A stretch of 64,000 bases of DNA from Haliotis asinina (GCF_037392515.1 NW_027133898.1:248001-312000); one strand, 5' to 3'. Shown: positions 27,688 through 37,184, counted from the first letter of the stretch. Numbers and translations are program-made. Notes: generated from the letters alone by a model not told the origin.

Positions 27688-28915
27688 TGTCTATATTAAG
27701 TTGCGCGTCCATAATAACGTACAGATATAATTTCAACTTACCAGCGGGTTGAGCCTTCTTAGTAATCTGGATGGTTATCCCTTCGCTGCCGTTATCTATA
27801 CGGCGCCCGCTACCGTGCAGTTTATCATCATCCGTGGATCGCATGTCCAACCATAGGGCGTACTTGGTGGTCAGGTATTCACCGATCTGCACGGAGCCGA
27901 GGTCCAGGTCCTTTGTTATGTAATCCCCCACTGGTAGCTTTTTTATCTCATCCCACTGCTGGTGTGGTCTCATACCATGACTGAACAGCTGGTTGGGCAC
28001 GCCCTCGATGGTCACTTCCACCTTTTCAATCTCGGGGTTGAAAAACTTCTCGCTGTCCCTCCGGAATGGCTCGTAATCCTCCACGGGGACGACCAGGATA
28101 CCTTTCATCGATCGCGCCGGCACGTTCAGGTTGATATTCCACACAGTGTTGCTCTTATCTCGCACGACTGATCTATGCCTCAGTACGCGATCGTACAGGA
28201 TAGCCATCTTCCCAGAGTACTGGCTTCGAACCTGCCTGGCCAGCTCCGGGCTAGTGACCATGTCGAACTCCAGAGAGATGTTGTCTATGGCATAACTGGC
28301 CTCATCACCGTTCGGCGTACGCACTACTTTGCTATAGTCGTTAAACGTGAGCTTGTATTCGAGCCTATCACCCAGCGCGGCCTGGTAAAACGGCGCGTGT
28401 CCCGTGAGCAACTCGAAGTCGAGCGGCACGCAGAATCGATTCCCGTATGCTCGAGCGATGGCCTTTTCACCGTCCGATAGCTTGTCTAGCTGGTCTGGCG
28501 TGAAGGCATACCCTATGCGCGACCGGGTTGATTTGCTGATGCCCTGGTACACATCATTGACTCGTTCTCCCTCGCTTTTCCAGAGATCCCCGTAGCAGTG
28601 AAACACGTCGCTGTCGTCGATACTCAGCACCTCGTTACCGCTGATCTTGACGGTCGTTTTCTTGATGATAGCTCGACCCACGTTCCGCACTAGCTCGCGT
28701 TTGTCGTTGTCGGAGGTCAACGTGATATTGAACGCCAGTCGAACAGTGCCTGGTACAATGAGGTCATTCTCACCAAGGTTTGGAAATCTAACCAGCAGAG
28801 TTTGATTCTGGTCTATCTTGCTGGGATTGTTGGTGATGGTCACCGACTGGCGCACGGCTCTGGCTCCTAATGGCTCTCTCAATCTTCTGAAAGGATCTAA
28901 TTTTCTGCCGTACAT
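27659..28915 (-). CDS. Polinton B major capsid protein (double jelly roll)
   Basis: 418 residues, same length as the A copy and open throughout. Only a handful of amino-acid changes are seen (for example N for S at QNQTLL, K for E at LEYKLTF). Preserved length in two independent copies suggests recent activity. The capsid gene start is driven from the AT-rich divergent gap at 28916-28953. Confidence 0.88.
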   Translation of the reverse strand: MYGRKLDPFRRLREPLGARAVRQSVTITNNPSKIDQNQTLLVRFPNLGENDLIVPGTVRLAFNITLTSDNDKRELVRNVGRAIIKKTTVKISGNEVLSIDDSDVFHCYGDLWKSEGERVNDVYQGISKSTRSRIGYAFTPDQLDKLSDGEKAIARAYGNRFCVPLDFELLTGHAPFYQAALGDRLEYKLTFNDYSKVVRTPNGDEASYAIDNISLEFDMVTSPELARQVRSQYSGKMAILYDRVLRHRSVVRDKSNTVWNINLNVPARSMKGILVVPVEDYEPFRRDSEKFFNPEIEKVEVTIEGVPNQLFSHGMRPHQQWDEIKKLPVGDYITKDLDLGSVQIGEYLTTKYALWLDMRSTDDDKLHGSGRRIDNGSEGITIQITKKAQPAGKLKLYLYVIMDAQLNIDNGRFVQAIY

Positions 28916-28953
28916 TGTTATATATAAATGAAATATATTTTTAATACTAAATA
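28916..28953. promoter_or_regulatory. Divergent promoter region before MCP (B)
   Basis: Same 38-bp AT-rich gap as 14489-14526, in inverted orientation, with TATA-like words close to each ATG. Confidence 0.55.
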
Positions 28954-30096
28954 ATGGATGAAGACATACCTATGGATGATATGTGGGACGATAGTGCCCA
29001 GGCATTCAATGATGACCAGGAGACCTCATTCTCAGGTGACGCACTCATGGAGGGCGCCGTCGACGATTATTACAACGCAGTTGAAAATAAATCTAAACTC
29101 AAGCCGTTGGGAAGGAACTATTCCAGGTTTACCCTCGAAAACAATGGCACGCTGCATTTGAAGGCTCACCCGGAGATCGATCTCGTGCATAAATGCACGA
29201 GAGAACCGCATGCTTTATCAACACTGAGCAGTCGACATGGGAGTAACTTTGTCCGCGATGAACTAGGCTTCATAGATTACGGTGGCGCGCGACCTAAGCA
29301 CTATCCTCCGAAGTTAGTTCAAAGTCTGGAAGGCATCAGGGACGCCACATCGGATCAAAACATGACTTATAATATTGAAAAGGTGTTGGCCGACTACAAG
29401 AACAAGCCCTTCCCGGGTCTCGAAATTACCTTTCGGGAACTGAAGGGGTTGGACCTGTTGATGCAAACCATTCGTGGTCAGCTCTGGAAAAGCACGGCCA
29501 AAATGAGTGAGATAGACGACCACATCGCCTATGAAAAGGAAAAACTCGGTGAAACTGAGGACGAGTCTATGAAAGCCACCATCGAGGAACGAATACGTAA
29601 TTTGGAAGATGAAAGGCAGACCTGGTTGGAGACAGCGTCCGACTACAAAGAAAAGCTTAGATCCCAGACCAACCGTGTGCGGGAAACCATCAATCAAGTC
29701 CTCCACCGAGACACCAAGTTAGCAGACAGGATTCGGATATTGTTCCGGGAGCAAGGGATCACCATCGCCAGCATTCTGACTGCATTGGGTTTCATCATAT
29801 CAACCCTGGTGGTGTCACTGACAGGGGGTACTGTGGGGCCTGCCGGCGGCGGAGTTCCCCCCACACCTGCCGGCGGCGGTGGGGTTAAAGACTGGATAAA
29901 AAAACTCGGGGAAGGCCTAGCTAAACTGGCTGGTAAAGCCGCCGAAGCCCTTCCCGGCATCCTGGGTAGCATCGTCTCGTGGTTGTTGGGCGCTCTGGCT
30001 AAAACTGCCATGTGGTTCAGTCAAAACCTGTGGGCAGCCATCGTCGCCGTGGCGGGTCTGGTGTACGTAGCGGCTAAGAAATTTTTAACCAAATAA
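28954..30096 (+). CDS. Polinton B coiled-coil / lytic-helix protein, intact
   Basis: 380 residues. Residues 1-20 are acidic. About 160-260 is helical with heptads (MSEIDDHIAYEKEKLGETED, then RNLEDERQTW). Near 270-300 a membrane helix (IASILTALGFIISTLVVSL) is followed by a Gly/Pro hinge and an amphipathic stretch VKDWIKKLGEGLAKLAGKAA, then SIVSWLLGALAKTA and a final helix WAAIVAVAGLVYVAAKK. The amphipathic, membrane-active look recalls the job of adenovirus protein VI (membrane disruption), but this is only an analogy. The REQGITIASILTA block recurs in Polinton genes I recall. Confidence 0.7.
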   Translation: MDEDIPMDDMWDDSAQAFNDDQETSFSGDALMEGAVDDYYNAVENKSKLKPLGRNYSRFTLENNGTLHLKAHPEIDLVHKCTREPHALSTLSSRHGSNFVRDELGFIDYGGARPKHYPPKLVQSLEGIRDATSDQNMTYNIEKVLADYKNKPFPGLEITFRELKGLDLLMQTIRGQLWKSTAKMSEIDDHIAYEKEKLGETEDESMKATIEERIRNLEDERQTWLETASDYKEKLRSQTNRVRETINQVLHRDTKLADRIRILFREQGITIASILTALGFIISTLVVSLTGGTVGPAGGGVPPTPAGGGGVKDWIKKLGEGLAKLAGKAAEALPGILGSIVSWLLGALAKTAMWFSQNLWAAIVAVAGLVYVAAKKFLTK

Positions 30097-30331
30097 GCCC
30101 CAAAGCTACCCCACCAACCACCAGGGCCGTTTTATTATCGATGTGATTGGAGGCCTGAATATGGGGGTGTGTGGGGGGTACCTCCACATGAACTTTAGAC
30201 TCCGGGGGTGGCGCCACTATACCCGTTTCACGTGGTGGGATGTGTGGGATATAGGGGGTGTTAATATCGGGGTTGATACCCAGCTTTTGATCCGCCGTGG
30301 CTATGACTATTTTATTGTTATAACCCACCAC
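30074..30331 (-). CDS. Polinton B small membrane protein without an ATG start
   Basis: About 85 residues, twin of 13112-13375, again opening with GTG directly after a stop. C-terminal helix ALVVGGVALGLIWLKIS. The Pro-rich middle is kept. It overlaps the 300-residue gene by 14 bases and the coiled-coil gene by 23 bases. Confidence 0.55.
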   Translation of the reverse strand: MVGYNNKIVIATADQKLGINPDINTPYIPHIPPRETGIVAPPPESKVHVEVPPTHPHIQASNHIDNKTALVVGGVALGLIWLKIS

Positions 30332-31223
30332 TCAGTTGCATATCACTCGGAGCCATGTACAGCCCCACGCCGAACACGTAATTGACTTTCGATCTGGCGT
30401 ATTCTAACACGTTTTGGTAACGGTCGATGGCCCGGGGGAGATCAACTGGAGAATTGATAGCATCCTCAACGTTGGCAACGAACTGTTTCTGAGCGTCGTA
30501 AGCAGTTCCCTTACCGAGGATGTTGGAACGCATCATCGACTGCGCACCCAACAGCGCCCACACGTATGTTCGAATAGAGTCGTTCAAGCGTATTGTACCA
30601 GCACGAGTGAATTCTTTCGATGTTTTTGAGATCATTTTAGTCCAGGCTGTGGCTGCATCAGGATTGGTTTGCTTTATACAGCTGACATGGATCTTTTCAT
30701 TCGTTGTGGGGCCTGTAAATGTATGACGGTTTGGGTTGTATGTACCATCTGCAGAACCGGCCATATATGTTCCGGACCTGTAGAAGTACACGAGAACTAT
30801 ACCGAGACCATGGTTCACACCAGGAAGGCGAAAGTCTTTATTTGTTGGAATCTCAAACTCCCCACAAACACGTTCATAAGCGCGTTTATCATAGGGGTTA
30901 TTCGTCATACTCCACGCTTTATCTTGGGGAAGAGGAGCACTTATTTCCTTCAATATTCGTCTCGTTTGATAATAAATATGAAACAAAATGACTGCCTTAC
31001 TCAGTTCGTCTATACCGTAGTCTAGTGTCACACCCGACCCTGTCGTCGCACACCACACAGCAAAGTTGAGTTGGTTCTGCCAAAACTGCATTGGGTTTTG
31101 ATTCCAGTTTACCACCGCCTGCGCGTTATTAACGGTCACGATATAGTTTTCAAAGATATTAATAAAGGTTGCTTTAAACCCCGTACTACCTACCACCACG
31201 ATTTTCAAGTGTGCTAAGTCCAT
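30318..31223 (-). CDS. Polinton B conserved 300-residue protein
   Basis: 301 residues, twin of 12213-13136, with FAVWCATTGSGV (Trp kept, unlike A). It ends MQLSGGL; the A copy has a different tail. The NHGLG and YERVC blocks are identical. Function unknown; conserved position beside the penton-like gene suggests a virion or assembly role. Confidence 0.65.
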   Translation of the reverse strand: MDLAHLKIVVVGSTGFKATFINIFENYIVTVNNAQAVVNWNQNPMQFWQNQLNFAVWCATTGSGVTLDYGIDELSKAVILFHIYYQTRRILKEISAPLPQDKAWSMTNNPYDKRAYERVCGEFEIPTNKDFRLPGVNHGLGIVLVYFYRSGTYMAGSADGTYNPNRHTFTGPTTNEKIHVSCIKQTNPDAATAWTKMISKTSKEFTRAGTIRLNDSIRTYVWALLGAQSMMRSNILGKGTAYDAQKQFVANVEDAINSPVDLPRAIDRYQNVLEYARSKVNYVFGVGLYMAPSDMQLSGGL

Positions 31224-31255
31224 ATTATAATATATAAATTATATATTATAATATG
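31221..31255. promoter_or_regulatory. Near-perfect AT palindrome: bidirectional promoter (B)
   Basis: Identical to 12181-12215, again with a start codon at each end (31223 minus, 31253 plus). Confidence 0.7.
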
Positions 31256-31906
31256 TACATAACACTTCCAGGAATAACGAGCGGTGAGGCCGTTCAGCTG
31301 ACGCACGCGATCGATAACACGTCAGGCCAACTCGAAGTCGCACTCTGCGATATCACCTACCTACCGCAATGGACTAACATCAACGCCAGCAACAATAAGC
31401 TGTTCGTCAGTGGAACTCGCAGTCAGATAACTGACGGCTACTACAGCGTGTGGTCTCTAAACGACGAGGTCTTCAAACCCCTGGGAGCCGAACTCAAGAT
31501 GAACGACTCAAACGGCACAGTGGTGTTAATCAACAACAGAAGAAACCCCTTGAGGCTCGGCCGACCATTAGCGAGGATACTCGGTATGTCTCCTGACGAG
31601 ATAAAACCAACAACAACCGTCACAGGCACGAAGTTACCCGATCTAGTACCGTACCGAGAGCTGTACATTCATCTCGGTCAGGTGAGCACAACGTACAACA
31701 TTCAAGGAGGTCACCCTTCCACTATACTGAGAGCAGTGCCGGTGAAAACTGAGAAATACAACGACGGTAGAACCGAGTCGTTTTCACCACGGCAGTATAA
31801 GAGATTAACCCAGGGCAACATACCTGAGCTGATAATATCGGTGTTAGATATAAATCATAATCCTGTAAATATAGGATACCTCAGCTTAACGCTTCATGTA
31901 AAATGA
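31253..31906 (+). CDS. Polinton B minor capsid (penton-like) protein, putative
   Basis: 217 residues, twin of 11530-12183, intact. Differences are few (VWSLN for VCSLN, RRNPLRL for GRTSLRL). The stop overlaps the next start as ATGA. The vertex-protein role is inferred from the N-terminal pattern and size. Confidence 0.55.
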   Translation: MYITLPGITSGEAVQLTHAIDNTSGQLEVALCDITYLPQWTNINASNNKLFVSGTRSQITDGYYSVWSLNDEVFKPLGAELKMNDSNGTVVLINNRRNPLRLGRPLARILGMSPDEIKPTTTVTGTKLPDLVPYRELYIHLGQVSTTYNIQGGHPSTILRAVPVKTEKYNDGRTESFSPRQYKRLTQGNIPELIISVLDINHNPVNIGYLSLTLHVK

Positions 31907-32811
31907 CCAGCGCACAAGGGCCCGGAGTGAAAAAATGCGTCAATATCGGGATCTCCGACCTCGGAGACACGCGCGGTTTCGACGCTCCCGGAGTAGATGG
32001 TAAATCGTACGCCTTGCAACTGAAAAACAACATTTACAAACGCGTTGAAGTCCCCTCCGGTGGAACCCTAAGTGATATAGTAGATACCACAAGAGCAACA
32101 ATCAACACTAAGTACGCCCTTGTTAACACCGGTAATAACTGGATAATATACCCATCGTTCGGGGGTAAACTGTTCGACTTAGACGATGTTGAGAGCACTA
32201 CCGTCGCCCGAAACAAGCCATATATGCTCGTCTTCACCGAAGATGATAAGTGGGTGTTGTTACCCGATAACGACTGGTTTCTCAATATTAGGCTCGGCTC
32301 CCCCTACGTGTTCACGGATAACAAAGACAACCACCTAAACAAAGTCGTGAACAATGGAACCCTGCTCGTGGCTTACGTCCCAACTCAGAGACGTAGCGTA
32401 GTCGTCAGCCCACTCGACACTATGGCAGCCCACATGCTATCGAGTAAACCGGCCATACAAAACGTGACATTGCAGTTGGTGTCTGAATTCGAAGGCGTGG
32501 TCAGTATACTAGAGAGTCTACCGGCAAACTCAACACTGATCATCAAAGTCTACCTAGGGGAACCATCGGGGAATGATGTAGAGATCGTGAAGGGGATCAA
32601 ACTCGGGTGGGGGAAACGACACCAGTATCAAGTTTGCAACGTTTACGTGCGGGTGGGTGTCGGCTCCAACACCAGTCTGCAGGGGGTCAACGTGATCGTG
32701 GAAAACAAGATATCACTAACCAAGATCTTCCTGCCTGACAACATACACTTCATGGGTATGAAGTTCACCCCTGAATTATTATCAGAAAACCAGTTGGAAA
32801 TTATATCGTAA
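31903..32811 (+). CDS. Polinton B fibre-like paralogue 1, intact
   Basis: 302 residues. N-terminal motif ISDLGDTRGFDAPGVDGKSY, then YALQLKNNIYKRVEV; a middle domain with NNWIIYPSFGGKLFDLDDVE; and a beta-rich end with SNTSLQGVNVIVENKISLTK and LPDNIHFMGMKF. The start at the ATGA overlap suggests translation coupled to the penton-like gene. A protein standing on the vertex would fit this position. No named family is recognised. Confidence 0.6.
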   Translation: MTSAQGPGVKKCVNIGISDLGDTRGFDAPGVDGKSYALQLKNNIYKRVEVPSGGTLSDIVDTTRATINTKYALVNTGNNWIIYPSFGGKLFDLDDVESTTVARNKPYMLVFTEDDKWVLLPDNDWFLNIRLGSPYVFTDNKDNHLNKVVNNGTLLVAYVPTQRRSVVVSPLDTMAAHMLSSKPAIQNVTLQLVSEFEGVVSILESLPANSTLIIKVYLGEPSGNDVEIVKGIKLGWGKRHQYQVCNVYVRVGVGSNTSLQGVNVIVENKISLTKIFLPDNIHFMGMKFTPELLSENQLEIIS

Positions 32812-32821
32812 TAGTATAATA

Positions 32822-33524
32822 ATGACCAGTCATCGTCCCAACACTACGCTTAACGACCTAGGAGATACGGAGGGATTCGATCAGCCTGGTGAGGAAGACA
32901 CCTTATATATCCTGCACTTCAAAGACAACGTGTACAGACGGGTGTCGTTATCAGATTTAAAAGAGCCCAAATGGTTGATCAACTTAACACTCGCCTCACC
33001 TTATATCACATTAGACGAAAATACGTGGATCACTAAGATTAGGAACAACGGCATCTGGGCCGGGGATTTCATTCCGGAGAGTGAATTACCCATAGAATCT
33101 ATTGGCCCCCCAAAAAAGGGGTTAAGTGCTTGGCCACACAATAAATTAACATTTAGCAATAGTCCTTTTAGCATGAGTCTTGTTGATAGAATATCCTCCC
33201 CTTTCACACTCATCATAGAAGTCTTCTTTACGTCTTTATTCAATGGAAACCCCCCAATAGTACACCAAATTTTACCCGGGGTGTCAATACACTGGTTTGA
33301 CGAACACATAGACCAATATTGTCGTATTGTTATACAACGGGATACCCCCACGGGTCCTATAAACCGCTTAATAAGCCTCAGTGGGGTTTTTTTACAACAG
33401 GAAAGTCTATTAGCCTCTCACCTATTACACTGACTAGTAGTCTAGAACTTGTAGACTTCAAATTCATTGATAGACTTTTAACTGAAACCCAATTAAAATA
33501 TCTTTCAAAATATATATTATAGGA
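32822..33524 (+). pseudogene. Polinton B fibre-like paralogue 2, frameshifted near its end
   Basis: Twin of 9912-10640. A one-base difference in a T run near 33390 shifts the frame after LISLSGVF, so the open frame ends at 33433; the homologous C-terminal DNA continues to about 33524. The N-terminus LGDTEGFDQPGEEDTLYIL repeats the motif of paralogue 1. The middle (SELPIESIGPPKKGLSAWPH) differs strongly from A, suggesting a variable region. A homopolymer sequencing error is an alternative for the shift. Confidence 0.6.
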
Positions 33525-34093
33525 TGGGTCTGTACCCAGTCGTAGAGGAAGTAGCGAAGACGCTGGAAACCGTAGATGGGTTCCGCTTGAGGCAGTTATG
33601 TGATGTGAAACGCCAACTAGAACAAGACCGTGACACGCGGAAAGCACTATGTAAAAAGTACCATAGAGCTTTCAATATCGTGGACGGGGCTGACACTACC
33701 CTTATGGCAACCAGCATGGGACTAGGGGCGGCAGGTGTTGGGTTGTTGGCTACCATCGTGGCTGCACCTATAGTGCTAGGTATTGAAATAACAGCTGGGG
33801 TGGCAGGGGTGTTAGGGTTGGCGCTTAAGTTAGTATCACGCAGACTGCATCGTAAGGCATTGAAACACGACGAGATCAGGGTTCTGGCCGAAGCAAAGCT
33901 CAACACAGAGGAGTTTCGTTCAATCATCTCTGAACTCACAAAATATAACGGAATGAAACAAGATATTCGGTCCAAATCTCGTAAGTCTGCTATCAGTGAG
34001 GACGAGAAAAAAAAGTACATAGAACAGGGGATACAAAAAGCCCAACAAGCCTTTATTATGAACACCAAAGAGATCATAGGCGGTTCACGTTAA
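33524..34093 (+). CDS. Polinton B two-helix membrane protein
   Basis: 189 residues, twin of 9316-9933, with an in-frame loss of 16 residues between LNT and EEFRSI. Both hydrophobic helices (ATSMGLGAAGVGLLATIVAA; VLGIEITAGVAGVLGLAL) are kept. It is the last gene before the TIR; the stop lies 29 bases from it. Confidence 0.7.
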   Translation: MGLYPVVEEVAKTLETVDGFRLRQLCDVKRQLEQDRDTRKALCKKYHRAFNIVDGADTTLMATSMGLGAAGVGLLATIVAAPIVLGIEITAGVAGVLGLALKLVSRRLHRKALKHDEIRVLAEAKLNTEEFRSIISELTKYNGMKQDIRSKSRKSAISEDEKKKYIEQGIQKAQQAFIMNTKEIIGGSR

Positions 34094-34121
34094 ACTGTTT
34101 CATCGATATAAACGTGACATA

Positions 34122-34266
34122 GGCACAGTGTTACCTCCAACACACGTTAAGTAGTAGGGGTAATAGTAGCAAGAGCTAAGGACCCAACCAAAGCCTTATT
34201 TAGTAAATAAGGCTTTGTAGAGACTTTTCTTGAAAGTGTTTTAAAACCCCCATTCCCTATACTACT
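34122..34266 (-). repeat. Polinton B TIR, non-integrase end
   Basis: A 145-bp inverted copy of 9143-9287, with the hairpin at 34189-34217. It is followed by AATATA, the target duplication of A rather than of B (TACACA), so this end now joins the flank of A. That exchange is part of the inversion. Confidence 0.9.
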
Positions 34267-34444
34267 AATATAATCAAGACCAATGCTGTAAGCATTGATA
34301 GCGGTGTGACGTTAGATGGTGCGTTGAACTACAAATGGGACGCAATGTAAATCAGGAAGTTGAACTGTCTGTATGCAGTACGATTCGGAATGAATTTCTT
34401 CAGTCAGAACATTTCAGTGTTAATGTGTGTAATGAATGCAAGTG
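34267..34444. repeat. Duplicated host flank, copy 2 (inverted)
   Basis: Reverse complement of 8965-9142 with two mismatches. Host sequence continues without a break beyond 34444 here, so this is likely the original flank and 8965-9142 the copied one. Confidence 0.85.
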
Positions 34445-34889
34445 GGACTCCGGCAACACATGAGGAATTTATCTTAGCAGTACCAGAAGACAGGGTTTTA
34501 AGCATGAACACCTTACATGGTTTGATGACGACGGTGAGACAGCCTGGGGAAGGAATTCTTTTTGTTTTGATGCATTACTTAGATATGGCAAAAGATCAGA
34601 TAACCATATTACCCCCGTCCTTTGTGTAAAGAGAAATGTGCAAATGCCAGCTGTTCAACAATGCTATTGCAGATAACATGCATTTGTTGTAAAAGGTATC
34701 TGTAAGGATGGGATTAAAATATAAGCCCTACTGCCGAACCTTTGTGCGAAAAAGCATATCTCACCAAGACAATGGTGTATCTTTGTTTAAAGATTCACCA
34801 AACTGAACCTGTAATTGTGGTCAAGCGCTTGATAATAGTGTCAGATAGTTTACCAGAGTCGGAATCCGATCAAGTTGTTTTAACTGGGA
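34445..34889. other. No recognised feature
   Basis: Host intron. An 89-codon open frame (34360-34629) shows no motif and starts within the duplicated flank; not supported. Confidence 0.5.
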
Positions 34890-35200
34890 AACTGCTTGAC
34901 TAGTGATGGTTTACCGCCTGGTATTTAAACATGCTGTCTGTCTCTATAAATGCCTATTCAACACGATTGATAATTTACAGGTATTTGTCTTTTAATGTAA
35001 GCATATTTGATAAAACGAAGCACACAGATTGTTTACACCTTTCATAGACATGAAACCTTGTCAATAATATGGTATTTTGTGGACAGTTATGAATCACGTA
35101 CGTGAGGAAATGTTTAGCAAGGGTGGCAAGGTGTTAGCTTGTGTTGTGTTAAAACAAAAAAGGTTTGAAAACTAAAATATTCATATTATTTGGAGTATAT
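34890..35200 (+). repeat. Diverged direct repeat, copy 1
   Basis: Matches 36640-36905 in order: CTATTCAACA, TTTGATAAAAC, CCTTGTCA, GAGGAAATGTTT, TTGAAAACT, then ATTTGGAGTAT. It is a dispersed repeat or segmental duplication flanking the Tc1 remnant and T-rich tract. Confidence 0.55.
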
Positions 35201-35214
35201 AAAGCTGTTTGCAA

Positions 35215-35370
35215 CAATGTTCCCGTACTTGTACATCTTTTCAGATCAATATACCTTTATATCTTTTCACGTTCATACATTTTTGCATCTCTACCCCTCT
35301 ATTTTCACATCTGTGCATTTGTATATCTTTTCACATCTATATGTTTTTGTGCGTCTATACATGCATTCAG
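35215..35370 (+). repeat. Degenerate short tandem repeat (TTTTCACATCTATAT type)
   Basis: Words like ATATCTTTTCACATCTATAT recur about every 18-20 bases. The same kind of tract occurs at 40885-41190. It may be a degenerate minisatellite carried by a larger repeat. Confidence 0.55.
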
Positions 35371-35419
35371 AGACAGTTGTCCCCAAGGACAAGGATGCAA
35401 AATCGCATCTCCCAAACAC

Positions 35420-36215
35420 ACCATGACCGGTGGTGTCACGCTGCACTAGAAAATGGTAAAACACGCGCAAAGGCTGCAGAGGGAGATGCACGCGCCGAAA
35501 TGGCGTATGAATAAGGTGAAACCATGGGTTGACAACACAGTTGACAAAAGCACACAATCGATGTGCCTAGACTGACAAGAGAGGAGCGAGAGAAGGCGAT
35601 TGGTATGCACCAGATGGGAGCAACACATGTCCAGATTGCACGAAGGTACGGGTGCAAGCCTTTAACGGTATCCAGGCTGCTGCAACGTTACCGACAGACA
35701 GGAAGGACTGCAAACAGAACCAGAACGGGAAGACCAAGTGTCACAACACCCCAGGAGGATCGCCGAATTCGAACAATTCATTTACACAACAGGTACGGCG
35801 ACGACGACGAAGGCGACGGGTGCAACAGCGCTGGGACATCGCATCAGCCAACGAACAGTACTCCGACGACTTTGTGCTGCAGGAATCAAACCCTCCGTCC
35901 CTTCAAAGGAATGTTCCTGACAGCACAACATCGACGTCGAAGGTTACAGTGGGCGTGGCAAGTTCGAAACTGGCAAGTGCGCCGAGTACTGTTTTCTGCA
36001 TGAACCCCATAGGGCATATGTGGGACCACCTGAGCAGACGGTTAAGGAATCGTCACTAACCTCGGGTGACGAGAGATCAGATAGAACGTACCCTGAGATA
36101 AGAGTGGCAGAGAATCCCGCCACCCGTCATCAGACGCCTGACGTCATTAATGAGACGACCCGTCATGACATGTATTAATGCACGTGGGGGTCATACACGA
36201 TACTGAGACATGGTC
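35420..36215 (+). mobile_element. Internally deleted Tc1-type transposon
   Basis: The N-terminal helix-turn-helix part of a Tc1-like transposase is clear at 35563 (MPRLTREEREKAIGMHQMGA, then TVSRLLQRYRQTG and GRPSVTTPQEDR). It breaks by frameshift near 35795; fragments continue in other frames (TVLRRLCAAGIKPS, LTAQHRRRRLQWA). The catalytic core is missing, and the C-terminal end (GHMWDHLSRRLRNR; REQIERT) follows at about 36015-36190. TIRs were not located with confidence. Confidence 0.65.
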
Positions 36216-36639
36216 TGTTTGTTGTGTAAACTTGAACAATGATTGACAATCATGTGTAGCTCTTTTTCGCTAAAACATGAGTTGTTGGACCCCAGCATTG
36301 TTCAACTAACGCTCACATGTTATGTGTTGCCTGTATTCCAATCACTTTGTGGCCAAATAATGACCATTGACCCTTCTTTTACGATATACACATGCTTCGC
36401 CAATTTTATGTGTTTAGTTTTCCACTCATCAAACTCCACCTATACTTTCTTTTGCCGTCTACTTTATTTTTCAGATCTATATATCTCTACATGTGATTAC
36501 ATGTTGTAATCCTGTTTGAAATAGTCATTTGTGCTTCAGTAACTGAATGTGTTAGGTATTTGCCATAAACTTACTCAAATAAAACGAAAAGCCAGATAAC
36601 CTTGTCCTCTCAGTAATCTCTGTTCAACCATCAGGGACA
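36216..36639. other. No recognised feature
   Basis: AT-rich intronic DNA; the plus strand around 36420-36500 is pyrimidine-rich. Confidence 0.5.
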
Positions 36640-36905
36640 AATAATCGTTTCTAGGGTTTTATAACTGACTATTCAACAAGATTATTAATTTACACATGTT
36701 TGTATATTAATGTAAATGTATTTGATAAAACCAAACTCAAAAAATAGTCAGCAGTTTTAAGCCTTGTCATTAATAAGCTAATTTAGGGCCCTGTTATGAA
36801 ACATGTACACGAGGAAATGTTTTGCAAAGGTGACAAAGTGTCAACTTGTGTTAAAATATTAAGATTGAAAACTGAAATATTCACATGATTTGGAGTATGA
36901 TATGC
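36640..36905 (+). repeat. Diverged direct repeat, copy 2
   Basis: Partner of 34890-35200, in the same orientation. Confidence 0.55.
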
Positions 36906-37184
36906 TGAATACTGTTTATATATCTAACAGTCCCCAGCCAACAGGACATAAAAAGAAATGTGCTATGAGAGGACGGTTTTGTCAGAGATGTTATAAAGAC
37001 CATCATCTTGCTCGTACATCTCAGATGACGTTGCATTTACTTGATGGCTGTGATTTACCTATAGGCCAGGAGCATTAGACAGAAACAGTAGGTAACATTG
37101 GGAAAAAATAGTAGAAAACTGACTTTTTTCAGGAAAGAATCATTGCCATGTGCAAAGTACAAAGTTCTGCAAATTCTATCTTGT

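Larger units (their letters stand above)
20341..34266 (-). mobile_element. Polinton B, physically complete (13.9 kb)
   Basis: Bounded by TIRs of 144 and 145 bp. Gene set: integrase, PolB, five small genes, ATPase, MCP, coiled-coil protein, small membrane protein, 300-residue protein, penton-like protein, two fibre-like proteins and a membrane protein. Most frames are open; polB is broken and one fibre-like gene is frameshifted. I found no adenain-type protease. It is closely related to copy A, into which it inserted. Confidence 0.92.

Noticed and set aside
34360..34629. 89-codon open frame right of Polinton B
   Set aside because: Its first part is the duplicated host flank, there is no motif, and no splice or promoter context supports it.
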